A stretch of 64,000 nucleotides of DNA from Apostichopus japonicus (lineage: Eukaryota > Echinodermata > Holothuroidea > Aspidochirotida > Stichopodidae): assembly GCF_037975245.1 (NCBI RefSeq), contig NC_092571.1, positions 22,861,917-22,925,916 of the forward strand, in the 5' to 3' direction. Shown piece by piece: positions 39,403 through 50,867 of the stretch; positions within the stretch are counted from its first letter, which is position 1, and every line of letters starts with the position of its first letter. The notes under the pieces are model-generated. The model was not told the DNA's origin and did no database searches. It saw only the letters and a list, made by a program, of their open reading frames with translations. A program made the translations under genes and the position numbers.

Positions 39403-40438
39403 GTAAGTGTATGAATAATGAAGGAATACTGTGTTTCTAAAAACCGCTTTGACAAACAAGCACATTCAAACAAAATTTCTACTGCATTGCAAAAGTGGTA
39501 TTTCAGAGCACAAAACCCTATACCAACGATATTTACGTTGCTATAGAGGCTGGCGTCAACCTTAGTTTTAAACTAGTAGGCGGTCGCTGACTTTATTAAC
39601 CAACCACAGATATAGCCGAGAAACTTTCCAGGAATCGTCCATACAGGAGCGTCCATACAGTCAGAGGGGGCGGATGCCCCCCCCCCGACGGACTCAAATG
39701 GACTGCTGGCGCCCTTTTTAGCTTTTTACCAGTTTTTACTTATTCGCGATTATTTACTTTTTTATTGCGCTCTCAATTACCTATTGACATTTGTCACATT
39801 TTGTTGGTGTAATTTTCTGACAAAATGGTGATGACACCTATTTATTCTTCCTGTATCTGCAAATTAGCAAGGCCCGGAAAGGGTCATTTCCTGCGATCTA
39901 GGGTGTATCTTTACTCAAAAAATGTATGTACGCTCCGCGCCAACCTGTGGTGGCGCTCCGCTTAGTGTCGAAAGCGCCCCTACAGACCATTCTCGGCCCC
40001 CCTGACCAATACCCCTAGCTCCAGCAGTTGGTTTTAGAGTGGGTTTTAAATGTATCAGAATTATTTGTAGGCCTTGTATATCAATATCGACTTGTATCAT
40101 GTATTAAATTTAGTCTATTGTACCTCCCTTTGATGAGTGAGGGCCTGATCTTTCTATCAGCACGTTTAAAATATTGGATTGAAGTTAGCAGGAGATCTCA
40201 ACAGGGATCTAGCTATTATTTTCAAGTGTCTTACCATTCTCTAAACATGGGGTCCTCAATTATGCAAGAACCTGAAGAGTCTATATTTTCTAGATTCAGT
40301 TGGTTGTGGATTGATTTTTTTCCTAGGATGTATTGAATCGTTCGGGGGTGGGGAGGGGGGGAGGCGGGAGGGGGAACTCCTGCTGTAAACTGTCAAACTG
40401 TACAAAGTAACCATGGGTTTTTTCACTTCCTTTTACAG
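39403..40438 (+). other. agrin intron (FS5 to FS6)
   Basis: A phase-1 intron of 1.0 kb containing the inverted hAT-like copy (39644-40030) and a GGGGAGGGGGGGAGG-type tract near 40345. Confidence 0.75.
39644..40030 (-). mobile_element. non-autonomous hAT-like element (MITE), copy 2, inverted
   Basis: Reverse-complement relative of 14117-14504, clearly similar along its whole length (for example GACGGACTCAAATGGACTGC and TGACATTTGTCACATTTTGT are mirrored in copy 1). Both ends have decayed: the left TIR has lost four bases and the right reads GCTCCAGCAGTTG. No target duplication remains. It sits in the intron between FS5 and FS6. Confidence 0.8.
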
Positions 40439-40645
40439 ATCTCTGCGAAGATCATGTCTGTAGTTACGGAGGTTACTGCAGGATGAAGGACGGAGAGCCA
40501 ACATGTCAGTGCGCAGAGTTCTGTAACGCTAACTATCGTCCGGTGTGCGGCTCCGACGATGTGACCTACTCCAACATATGTAACCTGCGAAGCAGATCTT
40601 GTCTAAGGTCAATAGAAATCACGGCTGTTTCGGAGGGACCTTGTG
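40439..40645 (+). CDS. AGRN: agrin exon, follistatin-like domain 6
   Basis: A 207-bp exon, phase 1 at both ends, acceptor CTTCCTTTTACAG, donor GTATGT. It reads DLCEDHVCSYGGYC, PTCQCAEFC, then YRPVCGSDDVTYSNIC and ends GPCG, with ten cysteines. The preceding intron contains an inverted, decayed copy of a hAT-like element, which leaves the exon and its acceptor untouched. Confidence 0.95.
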
Positions 40646-41168
40646 GTATGTTTCGAATCTCATCTTACTCAGATATGTGTATGCAGATTTGAACTTTTCT
40701 TTTCTATCGGCAGGTATTCAAGGATTGGTATTTTTTTCCCAGAATTTCCTGACTTATCACTCCTGCTGATATATTATTATTATTATTACACAGGTGCTTA
40801 TATAGCGCAAAATCCTGGGGTTCAATGGGCTTAACAAAACAAGTACAAAATACAAAAACACAATTGAATACATTTAACCATAGGTTTGTTTGAAATAAAA
40901 CGTCTTCATCGCTAATTTGAAAGTGCTTCGTATTTTGAATTTTACATAATGCTCAAGAAAAGTCTTTCAGTCTGAATTGTAATCAGCAAGTGTAATCCTA
41001 TTCCACAGAGAGATACTGGATTCTAAATGCATAGGAGGGTATCTCTGGTAGGGAGGGGGATGGGTGAGGGTGGGGTGGAACATGTACATTGTTTGTTTTC
41101 TACTAGAAATCTAAGGAGGCTTTTAAAATTTCACCAAAAATGGATTTTATGTCGTCTTTCTCTCACAG
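40646..41168 (+). other. agrin intron (FS6 to FS7)
   Basis: A phase-1 intron of 523 bp with one GCGC short element (40771-40840). Confidence 0.75.
40771..40840 (+). repeat. GCGC short element with ATT head
   Basis: ATTATTATTATTATTACACA, GGTGCTTATATAGCGCAAAA, then GGGCTTAACAAAACAAG; same orientation as 32711. Confidence 0.6.
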
Positions 41169-41369
41169 ATCTCTGCAGAGATATGAATTGCACGCACGGT
41201 TCTTATTGTAAGAATGGAATGTGCAAATGTAAGGGTGGTTGCCCGTTCATCAGGGAGCCCGTCTGCGGTAGCGATGGCCAGACCTACGAGAATGAATGTA
41301 AAATGAACCTCACCATGTGCAAGAGGAAGCTTGATTTGTTTATTGATTATTATGGAGAGTGTGAAGTAG
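41169..41369 (+). CDS. AGRN: agrin exon, follistatin-like domain 7
   Basis: A 201-bp exon, the shortest FS exon here, phase 1 at both ends, acceptor TCTTTCTCTCACAG, donor GTGAGT. The EGF-like hairpin is compact (DLCRDMNCTHGSYCKNGMCKC); the Kazal half is REPVCGSDGQTYENEC with ten cysteines overall. Two potential N-glycosylation sequons are visible, NCT and NLT. The exon ends GECEVG, leading directly into the glycosaminoglycan-attachment region of the next exon. Confidence 0.95.
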
Positions 41370-41908
41370 GTGAGTGAAGACTTCATTAATTACTAATAGT
41401 GATATTTATTTATATTTAATATTTTGGTTTTTGTTACTATTTGTTTTTAGGTTTTACATTTGTAAAGCACTTTGAGCAGCTTTGCTGATTATGCCCTATA
41501 TAAATATTACTTATTATTATTATATTATAATTGTGACAGGAAGATAATTACTTGATGGTGGTAAATGACTAAGATTGTCTGTAGTTTAAGTTGAATTTGT
41601 CTGGTAACAGACACTCCAGAAATGATGCCATAAAGGTAATGAACTGCCAGCTAACTCTGAAACTGCATAATTAAGTGTGGGGAGGGGGGTGGGTGGGTGG
41701 TCAAATGGTCACAATAAAGCTGAGATTTATTGTTTCCAGCTGGAAGTTTTAATTTTGTATCGCTTTGATAGATTTGTAAAGGTAAGATGCCCCGGACATA
41801 TCCTTGTTTTGATATGGCCAATACAACGCAGAGTATAAATATCTCTCAGACATTATCCTGAAACGGTCCGTATATCACAATAAAACATGGTGCTATTTTA
41901 TCCGATAG
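41370..41908 (+). other. agrin intron (FS7 to FS8)
   Basis: A phase-1 intron of 539 bp with one GCGC short element in the opposite orientation (41461-41524) and a GGTGGG tract near 41682. Confidence 0.75.
41461..41524 (-). repeat. GCGC-family short element, inverted
   Basis: TGTAAAGCACTTTGAGCAGC, then GCCCTATATAAATATTACTT and a TTATTATTAT run: the reverse-complement layout of the 40771 copy. Confidence 0.6.
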
Positions 41909-42199
41909 AATCCGGCTCTGGAGAGTTGAGCGGGGACGATGAGGAAAGCACCACAGCATCCGACAGCACGATGCCGTTTTCAGAGTTTAAGAAATGCGAG
42001 GAGATCAACTGTGCGTTCGGTGGAGTCTGCGAATCGGTGGGTCTTGGGTCGAGGTGCTCCTGTAACATGTCGTGTCCAGCCATCAGGTTAGCCGTTTGCG
42101 GAAGCGACGGGGCGACTTACGGGAACGAATGCCAGCTGAAGGAAGCCAGCTGCGAACAGCAGAAGTCGATCGTAACAGAGTCTATGGGCACCTGTGAAG
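41909..42199 (+). CDS. AGRN: agrin exon, GAG-attachment cluster plus follistatin-like domain 8
   Basis: A 291-bp exon, phase 1 at both ends. The first third is a disordered acidic segment beginning ESGSGELSGDDEE and continuing Ser/Thr-rich; three Ser-Gly dipeptides next to acidic residues are the classic signal for xylosyltransferase and heparan-sulfate chain attachment. The rest is a full FS domain (KKCEEINCAFGGVC, SRCSCNMSC, LAVCGSDGATYGNEC, GTC; ten cysteines). Vertebrate agrin also places an SG-rich attachment site immediately before its eighth FS domain, so position and composition are both conserved. The acceptor TTTTATCCGATAG is weaker than its neighbours but the only one that fits; the donor is GTAATC. 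Confidence 0.95.
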
Positions 42200-43042
42200 G
42201 TAATCCTGTCTCCGGTGTCAGGAAGGAAAAAACGAAGGAAAGAATTGGAATGATGAGGCCGTAGCCGGCTAAGATATAGTCTTCTTTAACTTTATGCGGA
42301 ATAAATCCATCTACAAACTTAGGGATTTGCTCGTGTTGTAGTGCTTGTACAATTGGTGTTTGCTGCATATTAGTCATTTCTTTGCATATATGTGGTCAAT
42401 TAGTGTAGCAGAGTTCGGTTGGCACCAGTGAAGGGTAAGTCCATCCATCCAACAATTAGCCCCCCCCCCCAACAAAAAGGGAGCCAAAAAAAACAAACAA
42501 ACTAGGGGGCCAAAAAAAATAAATAAAATAAATAAATAGGGGGCAAAAAAACCCACAGCAAATAGGCCTTGCTAAGCAGATAAAGTAATATTTATTTTCT
42601 GTAGAATGACTGAATTACATAATAAGTTGCTTTGTTTAGTACATAGCACTTGTACTATTTTTGATGTTTGTGTATTAAGTCATCACTTTAGGATAGTTTT
42701 GGTATGTTGTCAGAAGAGTAGTGCTGCACATAGGGAAATAAATTTATTAAAATACCTAAATTGATAAATTTGTCTTTATTCTGTAACCAGACTAGCATCC
42801 TGAAAGAATAACCCTATTTTTTGGGGGGTGGGGGGGGCGGGGGTGGCTAGTACTCGTTTAATAATCCTGCCATCCTAGCGAACAATTATCCAGCTGTATT
42901 GTTTATGATGGAATCCTCATTCATCATATTTTATTGGTAGCTTGTAAACTTGGAAGCGAGCGGAGGTAAAAGCTGCCTAAAAACTCATTGCAGAATCATC
43001 CAAGTTACATAAAAATTTCTTATGAAATTTTTTCTTTTGCAG
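42200..43042 (+). other. agrin intron (FS8 to lustrin module)
   Basis: A phase-1 intron of 843 bp with an A/AAAT-rich tract (42476-42550) and a G-rich tract near 42822-42845. Confidence 0.75.
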
Positions 43043-43198
43043 ACATTGAGCAAGAACCTTGTGACGGGGAGACACCTCTGACTGATGGAGAGAGTGGAGA
43101 GGATATCAGATGTACTGCCGAGAACAAAGGGGACGAGTGCCCCTCCGGTAGCTATTGTCACATCCATTCCATGGGAAACTTTGCTGTGTGCTGTCCAG
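43043..43198 (+). CDS. AGRN: agrin exon, lustrin-type Cys-rich module
   Basis: A 156-bp exon, phase 1 at both ends, acceptor TTTTTTCTTTTGCAG, donor GTTGGT. It encodes six cysteines in the pattern C-x14-C-x8-C-x5-C-x9-CC: PCDGETPLTDGESG, IRC, DECPSGSYC, FAVCCP. The TPLTDG lead, CPSGSYC centre and CCP end resemble the lustrin Cys-rich repeat of invertebrate extracellular proteins. I assign that family by pattern only. Vertebrate agrin has no such module between FS8 and the CCPD module. A further acidic Ser-Gly (ESGED) lies near its N terminus. The exon sits in frame with both neighbours. Confidence 0.87.
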
Positions 43199-46100
43199 GT
43201 TGGTTTCAAAGTAACATTTTATCGACCAAACCCATCACTTATCATCACCTTTTTAGTTTGGGAATTGGTTCATATTTTTTTCATGGAAATTATAATTGTT
43301 AAATGCTGTATGTTTTAGATTGAGGGAATTATCTGAAATTGAGCTTTCATCATGTTTTCATTGTGTGTGTGTTCTCAAAACTGCTTATTTTCTGTTACGG
43401 GTACTTCCATCTGATTGGTTGTTACCATGGTTACATTGCTTTATTTGGTAAATTTAAAAGTTTGATGCAAAGTTTGATGATCAAGTAACCAGATTCATTC
43501 GTGCCCTTTGGCTGCAGAAGATTCTCACTATAACACAGGACATAGAGTTTGCGACACCCATAATTTCTGTCACCCTTGATTTTGAGATGAAAACTCTTGG
43601 AGTTGTAAAAGTTTCAGTGGTGCTACCTTTTCAAAATTCTTGCATGGAATGCGAGAAATATGCTAAATTTTATTGCGGGTACAAGTGGATTACTTACTTA
43701 AGGAAGTTTGACAGATATTAAAAGAAATTCTGATGTCACATAATATATACTTCTTGTATATATGTGAATCGGCTCCTTTAAGAAGAAAAAGAGGAAATAA
43801 AAGAAAAAAAGGATGCCAAAAGAACAGAAAACCACGGATAATATATCAATGTTTTGACATTGTTTTAATAGTATTAGAGCTGGTTTGACAAATTGTCCCC
43901 CATTGTGGATGTGCATGATACTGGTCAAAGTTATTTTCAGACCACATACATAGCCGTTTCTTGGACGTTCTTGAGTCGCATCACACGTTAGCAGTAGTTG
44001 CCATAGAGTATCAACATTGTAGTGGGAATACACACATGAAAAAGGTAAAGCAGCGTTTGGAATTGGTTAAACAATTTTTTCCCAAAATCTACCAAATCTT
44101 CTCAAAAAATCACCTGAAAGTTGATGGAAAGAAAACACCATCTTAGATTGCTTTTTCCACCAAGAAAATATTAATTATTGAGAAAATAAATTCATTAAAT
44201 TGATTCTGTCCTGGACATTTCGTCGCTTGGACACTTTTCACTACAGTATTAATCACTTTGAAGCAACTTTGAAAATGTCAAAATATTTGACTTTTTGCTT
44301 GATTATTATGTGATATGTGTCAAGAGTTTTACACTAGGTGGTAAGTTAATTTATGAAATCTTTACAGTACTCAACAATCTTTACAGTACTCAACATGGAA
44401 CTTGATTAGGAAATTTAATTGAGCTGCATTGGTATGGTTTTTTAGTAGACCTATTGAAAAAAAAGAGGAAATTATCAAAAGAAAAAATATTGATCAAAAT
44501 CAACAAAGAGGAATGGTTTGAACCACATGGTAGTGTGCTTCATTTACCAAATTACATATACCAGTACAACTTTGGGCGTTCATATTATTTTTGTTTGTAT
44601 TTCAAAATCAACTTGGAAAGCTGCTTTAAGTTAATCTAGTTGTAGGTGTGTCTGTCATGCATGTTCACCATTAGATTTATAATGTCACTTAACCTCACAT
44701 CTTTTTGTTTCTATCATTCTTATCTACTTCTTAAAGCATTTTTGTGATTCTTATTAATGCCACATAAAAGAGTTTCCTTCCATAACCCTTAGCACTTCCA
44801 TTCAAAATGACATTTCAAGAATTACAAGTATGTTATGGCCACAAGTATGTTATGGCCTATTGAATATGAAATCTTAGCACGTTGATCGAAAAAGAAAATC
44901 TTTGAAATATAACCGATTGAAAGTAACCCATGATTTTGGAATGCTTAATGGCTTTCATTAACAAAAGTGATTAAATTTTGACGTTATAATTAGATCTAGT
45001 CGCATTCAGTACAGTTGAAAGGTTTGTTTTCTTGTACATGAAAATATGTAATTTCAGTAATATTCACTTTAGTGCATAATTTCCCAAGTTGCAAATTTGC
45101 CTTGTATGGACTGCCACCCCCCCCCCCCCCACCTCTCATGGCTCTCACAACCTACCTAAATGCCCTTAAAAAAAAAAAAAATCTTTCAAAATAAAATGCT
45201 TGGAGGCCTCATTGAATGAGAACTATTTTTGACCAACCTGTTATCCACAACTACTATTTAAAGAAAACCACAGAAGCATTAACAGAATTTTGTAACAAAT
45301 AGCTGCAAACCGAAACAGAAAGGTAAAAATCATGAAGAAATGAAATTGTTCTGTCCATGAGAAAAATCAAGTATGATTTTGTTTCAGTATGTATAGTACT
45401 AATTATAAATTAATTATTAATTATAAACATCCCTGAATAGAAGCCACTGCTGATCTTACTGGCCTGGTCTTGCTGCAAAAAAAAAACTTTGTTGCAAATT
45501 TTAAATATAGCAAAGGACTATTTATTCCAGGTTTTGCAGTACTAGGATTTTCTGAATCAGTTAATGAATAATAAAATCTAGACTTTTTGTTGGAATTGAT
45601 ATAACTTTTAGGATTTTAACATGTTTTTATGTTTTGTTTTGGAAATTATGTTTCTCATATTATTACTTTTGAAGCATTGCACTAACCCTTTGCATTATTT
45701 TCATTTTATAGATTTAGTTTATATGCATATATTCATGTAGACTTCAGATATGCATATTCATGTTAAGACTGACATTTTATGTTTTGATTCACATTTTAGT
45801 ATAATACACTAACTATTCTGTTTATTTTTTTTCCTGGTTTTGCTTTTCCGTTTTTCTTCATGCTACCTTGTTACATCTTATCCTTAATGTCAACCATCGA
45901 CTGATGCTCCCATCATCATCCTTAGTATCTAAAGGAGGTTTGTTTATAAGAAGTTTTCTTGTTTTTAATTTTATTATTAATTTATTTTCCCATTTATTTT
46001 GATCTTTTCATTGGCCTTGTGCATCTTCTTCACTTGTCTCTCTCTATCTCTCTCATCATCATTTGGGCAGTATATTTATGAAAGTTAACTCAGGAAAAAT

Positions 46101-48764
46101 CTCACATGGTATAATTTTAACAAACAAAGAACCCAACCCCTCAACTCCACTCCCCAAAAGCCCCCCAAAAGGAAATAAAGAAGAAAGAATCAAAGTTGGG
46201 AATGTAGTTCAGTTGAAACATTTGGAATTAAGTTTTTTTTAGAATGGTTGAAGTAGACATAAGTTAAACCTTGTAGAACTCAAAAGCTGGCTTCTTGTTT
46301 TTAACATATTTTCATGCTTTTTTGGAGATTTTCTAAATAATGACGTGGAGTTAAAATGTCTCCCAAAGAGTTTTATTTGACATGCAATAAATTTAAAGAA
46401 TAAACATTAAAGACAACCCAAATGTGGTATACAAATTCTTTGTTTTAAACGACAAGATAAATGGAGAGAAGATTTTAAAATGGCACCTATTTCATTGATA
46501 GGAATCACTGAAGCAAAAAGAAGAGGTTTATAAACATAAAAATTAAAAAAGTTTTTTCGATAATATATCAAAATACCATTACAATCTTGCTCCGATTTTC
46601 AGAGGGTAAAGTTACCAAACGGTATGATTTACTGCATTAAAGCCACCACCCTTCTTGTAATATTCTCACTGTTTATCTTTTCCATGTTTTTCTCATATCT
46701 TTCATATGATCACATCACTTCTTAACATCACCCTCACTTCTCATTCGCTTTATCTTCACTGCATTTTGCCACTTCCACTTTTCATTCTTACCAAAGTGCA
46801 TGCATGTCTATGGTTCACAATTACTTGGTGATTACTGTTCTAATTTCACAAACTCTTCTCTGATATTGTTTGCAGTGATTTTTCTTCTATCTTCCTCTTG
46901 ATTATAGGACCAAATCTCGGGTGATTTTGATTTTGACCTACGTAACCCTCTTCTTTGAAATTGTTTTTGTGACATCATTGGTGCATTTTTATGCCGAGTA
47001 ATGACTAATACGTTTGGAGTCATCAAACTAGAATAGATAATAATGTGAATATTAGAAGTTGATTCCATCGCTCCATTGGGAGGTCTTTTCCATGTCCACT
47101 CGTGGTCAATTCTGTTTTTGCTATCTCTACGTAGGTCAACATTTTACAGGTTTGAGTTGAAGTGACGTTTCTCTTGTGATTTTGTATTGCTTTCTTTCCT
47201 CTGCTTGTCTATTAAGTGTAAAGAATGAAAGAAAAATTGCATTGTAGTGTTTGTCAGCTTATTCATTAAGTCGAAATAAAAGATTGTTTTTCCAAAGAAT
47301 GAGGCTGCTCAAACCATGATTCTTTAAAATACCAATCCAGGTTTTCTTTTGGGGAGGGTGAGAGCAGCAGGGGTGGGTGGTGGGGGGGGGGGGGCTATTG
47401 CCACAGAACATATTGAGTGACATATTTTACATATCAATTACAGATATTTTACATCTAATTTACATCAAATTTACATCTAATTTACATATGCCATTTTGAA
47501 GCATGTTAACTGTAGCAATTCAAGGAAGTAGAAATAGGGCCCAACAGAAGAAAATAAACTTAATTTTGCAGAATTTTTTGTTGAAAAACACAGTGACAAT
47601 GCAAAAGTTGTTAAATAGACTGATTAAATGAAACAAAGAAACAAAAACCATGTCTTTCATTGTTTATTGTTTGCAAAGAACAATGGTTATGTGTATAGAA
47701 CATTATCTATAGGATATCTTCACATGCAAGCAGTGTGTTCACAACCTTCTTACAGTTGGAAGTTTTTGAACATTTCATTTATTAACAAAATGGAGCACTT
47801 CTGTTCTGACCTCTAATCCCTCTCTTATCTCCGCTCATGGGTAATTATGATCTGTCGGACATGGGAACACTTGTGGGTTACTTTGTGATGACCAAACATA
47901 CATTCATTCTCAGTCGTTCACTCATTCATTCTGTGTCACTCCATCTACGTACACACTGGTACAATTATTACACTCCACAATACTCCAGCTACAGTTCCCA
48001 GAGGACGGAAAACTCAAAATCAGAACTGTTCATTGGCTGTGCTCACTGACTCGGTCTGTTGGAATCACATTAGTTGAGTCAATGTGTAATCATTTCAAGG
48101 AAGGAACACGTTCTGTCTGAATTTCACTTATTAACATTCATGATTTCCTGACCAATTGTTCATTGGTCCGTGAAGCTCTCTGTGATAGTAAACATACCAA
48201 CCTTATGATACATCAAGCCTGTTCATACGCTACGCACAGCCAACGGTTCATTTGGAAACACATTTCATTTGGTAGTTGAATTTCCTGTTTTGATCCATTG
48301 GACGGATTTTTCTAAGCCTCTCTCATGAATAATCATTATTTAGGTAACATAAAGTTTAGGGTTCATTTGAATATTTTTTATCTGCAAAAAGAGTATTATT
48401 CATGGAAATTTATAATGTGCTTATTGAAGTGCAATAGTTGTTGAAAGATAAAGCAAGCACCACTTGTTCATCCAGCAAATGTTACTTTTGAAGGAACTGG
48501 GTCAAGAAAGATGTGAAAACTTTTTGTTTGTTGCAAAAGTGTTTCAACTTGCAAAAGAATAGAGATATCAATCATATTTGAAAGAAGTAGATAAAAAACT
48601 GTAAAAAATGTTAGTTTATCTTTATTATCATTCACAGAATAATTTTGGGGTAAGTTATTGACACAAACCTTTTGTGAATCCATATCTGTTCACTTTCATT
48701 TTTAAGACCAAAAATAGATTAGATTTTGAGTTCTGATTGGTCAGTAAACATGATTTTGTTGCAG
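43199..48764 (+). other. agrin intron (lustrin module to first CCPD module)
   Basis: A phase-1 intron of 5.6 kb. It carries a perfect 19-bp tandem duplication (44358-44395), a C14 tract near 45117, a G tract near 47380, and a short TTTACATCTAA repeat (47420-47488). No additional exon was supported. Confidence 0.7.
44358..44395. repeat. perfect 19-bp tandem duplication
   Basis: ATCTTTACAGTACTCAACA occurs twice in direct succession in the intron after the lustrin exon. Confidence 0.95.
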
Positions 48765-48875
48765 AGGACACAACGAATGTTCCCATGGAAACATGCGAAG
48801 ATTCAGAGTACGGGTGTTGTCCAGACGAGGAAACATCAGCAGAAGGACCAGCCTTTGAAGGGTGTGAGGAAAAAG
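48765..48875 (+). CDS. AGRN: agrin exon, first short CCPD module
   Basis: A 111-bp exon, phase 1 at both ends, acceptor GATTTTGTTGCAG, donor GTAACA. It encodes a small four-cysteine module, ETCEDSEYGCCPDEETSA then FEGC. The C-x5-GCCpD-x3-T/S-A-x-G-x4-GC pattern is known from papilin and also occurs in vertebrate agrin just before the laminin-EGF pair, the same place as here. Function is unknown; it is probably a compact disulfide-stabilised linker. It lies 5.6 kb after the lustrin exon. The overlapping open frames at this site are in other phases and are not used. Confidence 0.88.
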
Positions 48876-49699
48876 GTAACATTGAGAGGAACTTTGTATG
48901 ATATAAGTATGGGGGTGGGGGGGGGCTGGTTTGGAGGGGGAGGGGGAAAGATGAATCCACTTCCTGTTAATGGTATCAAATGTTTCAATTAACAATCCAA
49001 AAACTGTCTTGTCCACACAAGTCATTATCTCTAATTAAGTAGTAAAGAGTACTTTTTAATGTAACATGACAACCTGGCACGGTTCTACTAGGAATTGATA
49101 TGCTGTTGTTTTAGTGAATTCTCTGAATGCCTCAGTTGATTATTTAGGAAGGTACTTTTAGCATCCTTTGGGGTTATTACACTGTAGTCTTTCTCCATGT
49201 CTTGGAAGGAGGTAGGCCTGAACCTTTCTGTATATAGCCAATAGGTTAGGCTTTAAGAATCTATACAGAAATGTGTTTGCTGTTGCTGTGAAATAAAACA
49301 CAGTATCAGACTGTATGAACTTACACGTTGGAGACGGGTTAGGTGTCAGATCCAGAAAGGCCAGGATCAGAAAAAGTAAAGCGCAGACGATCACTTTTTT
49401 TTTTACTGTACTCTGAACATCTGTAAAATCTTCAGTGCCCAAACATTGAATTCATGATTTATTCTTGTTCACATAAATTGTTTTCTGTCACAGAATGTGA
49501 CTGTGTGTAAAAGCTAGTTGGCCTGACGTTTCGATCCTAGCAGGATCTTCAAAGGCTAAATCATTTAAAATTCCTTTAGCCTTTGAAGAAGATCCTGCTA
49601 GGATCGAAACATCAGGCAAACATACTTTTACACATTCTCCTACACAGGCTCTCTAGTGGATAAGCAGTTTGCTAACAATTTTATTTTATTTTTATTTAG
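48876..49699 (+). other. agrin intron (CCPD module to LE1)
   Basis: A phase-1 intron of 824 bp that includes the hairpin element at 49493-49646. Confidence 0.75.
49493..49646. mobile_element. hairpin MITE-like element
   Basis: The inner arms 49521-49560 and 49575-49617 are near-perfect inverted repeats (GCCTGACGTTTCGATCCTAG against CTAGGATCGAAACATCAGGC) with a 14-bp loop. Weaker pairing extends outward (AGAATGTG...TAAAAG against CTTTTACACATTCT). It lies just upstream of the LE1 acceptor. Confidence 0.75.
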
Positions 49700-49855
49700 A
49701 ATGTGACTGTAACGAGTATGGGGCCTACAGCAAAGAGTGTGATGACAGTGGCCAGTGTTCCTGTAGACCGGGTGTCACAGCGGAACTCTGCAACAGCTGC
49801 GTACCTGGTTACTGGAACTTCAGAGGCATCGTCGATGGCAACGAGGGATGTGAAC
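49700..49855 (+). CDS. AGRN: agrin exon, laminin-EGF domain 1
   Basis: A 156-bp exon, phase 1 at both ends, acceptor ATTTTTATTTAG, donor GTAAGG. It starts [14 protein letters not shown], then [25 protein letters not shown] and GC; eight cysteines give a complete LE domain. The WNFRGIV string is typical of the first LE domain of agrin and was one of the strongest identity clues. It is followed in frame by LE2 after a 486-bp intron. A hairpin element ends only about 55 bp upstream of the acceptor. Confidence 0.96.
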
Positions 49856-50341
49856 GTAAGGATCACACAATCATTTGATCCATGTCTGTGCAGAGCATGG
49901 AAAAGAAAAGCTTAGTCAAGAGAGGAGATTACAAGGGAGAGGGCAGTTGGTATGGGGTGGGGGAGGTTCCCCTATCCCAAAGGGAACATATAGAGAAGCC
50001 TTTGCATTTCTGTGGCAGTTTTGGAATGCTGTCTAGAAAAGGGATGTTCTTGTCACTGAGTTCTTACCTTCTAAAATAGCTAGGGCCAAGGCTGAATAAT
50101 GGTATACACATCTTGGATGTGCACAAATTGGGCGGGGGGGGGGGAGAGGAGGGGGAGGCGGTAGATGTTAGTGGGAGGGGGTGGATGTTAGGGGTAGTAG
50201 GTCATATGCGAAATGTAGGCTTGGTCCTGTTGTTAAGTTGAGATCATGGTGAATTAATATATAATACATGAAGAGCTTTAATCACTAGTTCACTGATTCA
50301 ACTGACGTTGGGTTTATATTTTGCCTTACCAAAACAAACAG
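49856..50341 (+). other. agrin intron (LE1 to LE2)
   Basis: A phase-1 intron of 486 bp with a long G-rich tract (50131-50200). Confidence 0.75.
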
Positions 50342-50485
50342 CTTGTGAGTGTAACGTCGGTGGTTCTGTCAGGGATGACTGCGGCCAGGACTACGGAGAG
50401 TGCGTCTGCAAAGCTGGTGTCACCGGGATGAAGTGTGACAAGTGTCCAGCGGGACAGGTCATGGGGTCCATGGGCTGTGAGAATG
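50342..50485 (+). CDS. AGRN: agrin exon, laminin-EGF domain 2
   Basis: A 144-bp exon, phase 1 at both ends, acceptor CCAAAACAAACAG, donor GTGAGT. It reads PCECNVGGSVRDDCGQ, GECVCKAGVTGMKCDKC, then GSMGC; eight cysteines. The SVRDDC and CKAGVTGxKC strings match agrin LE2. The domain is joined to LE1 through a split proline codon. Confidence 0.96.
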
Positions 50486-50867
50486 GTGAGTGTTAAAGGA
50501 AAAGTTTTTTAAAAGTAAGGTAAGTCTTTAAATAGTTTTTCTTTGGAAGATAAAGATGATGTAGGAAATGGTGATGGAATGTTGGCAAATATGAATGTAT
50601 CCAAAATATAAAACTTTACAATATGAAAGTAAACTACCCTCTGCTTCCCCTTCTAACAAGCTGCAAAGTACCCATCCCCCACCCCCCAAAAAAACCAGAA
50701 AAAAATGTTGAAATATCTTGAACATTATTTGAAAAGTTACACAGTATTATACCGTTTAGCAACTAAGCACTCTTAGCGATATAAAATTTTCTCAATAGGG
50801 AGGGAGATACCTGTGATACTTGTGGTTCTTTATTTTTAATTATATTTCTTTGTCTTTCTCTGTCTAG
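50486..50867 (+). other. agrin intron (LE2 to FS9)
   Basis: A phase-1 intron of 382 bp; nothing notable. Confidence 0.75.
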
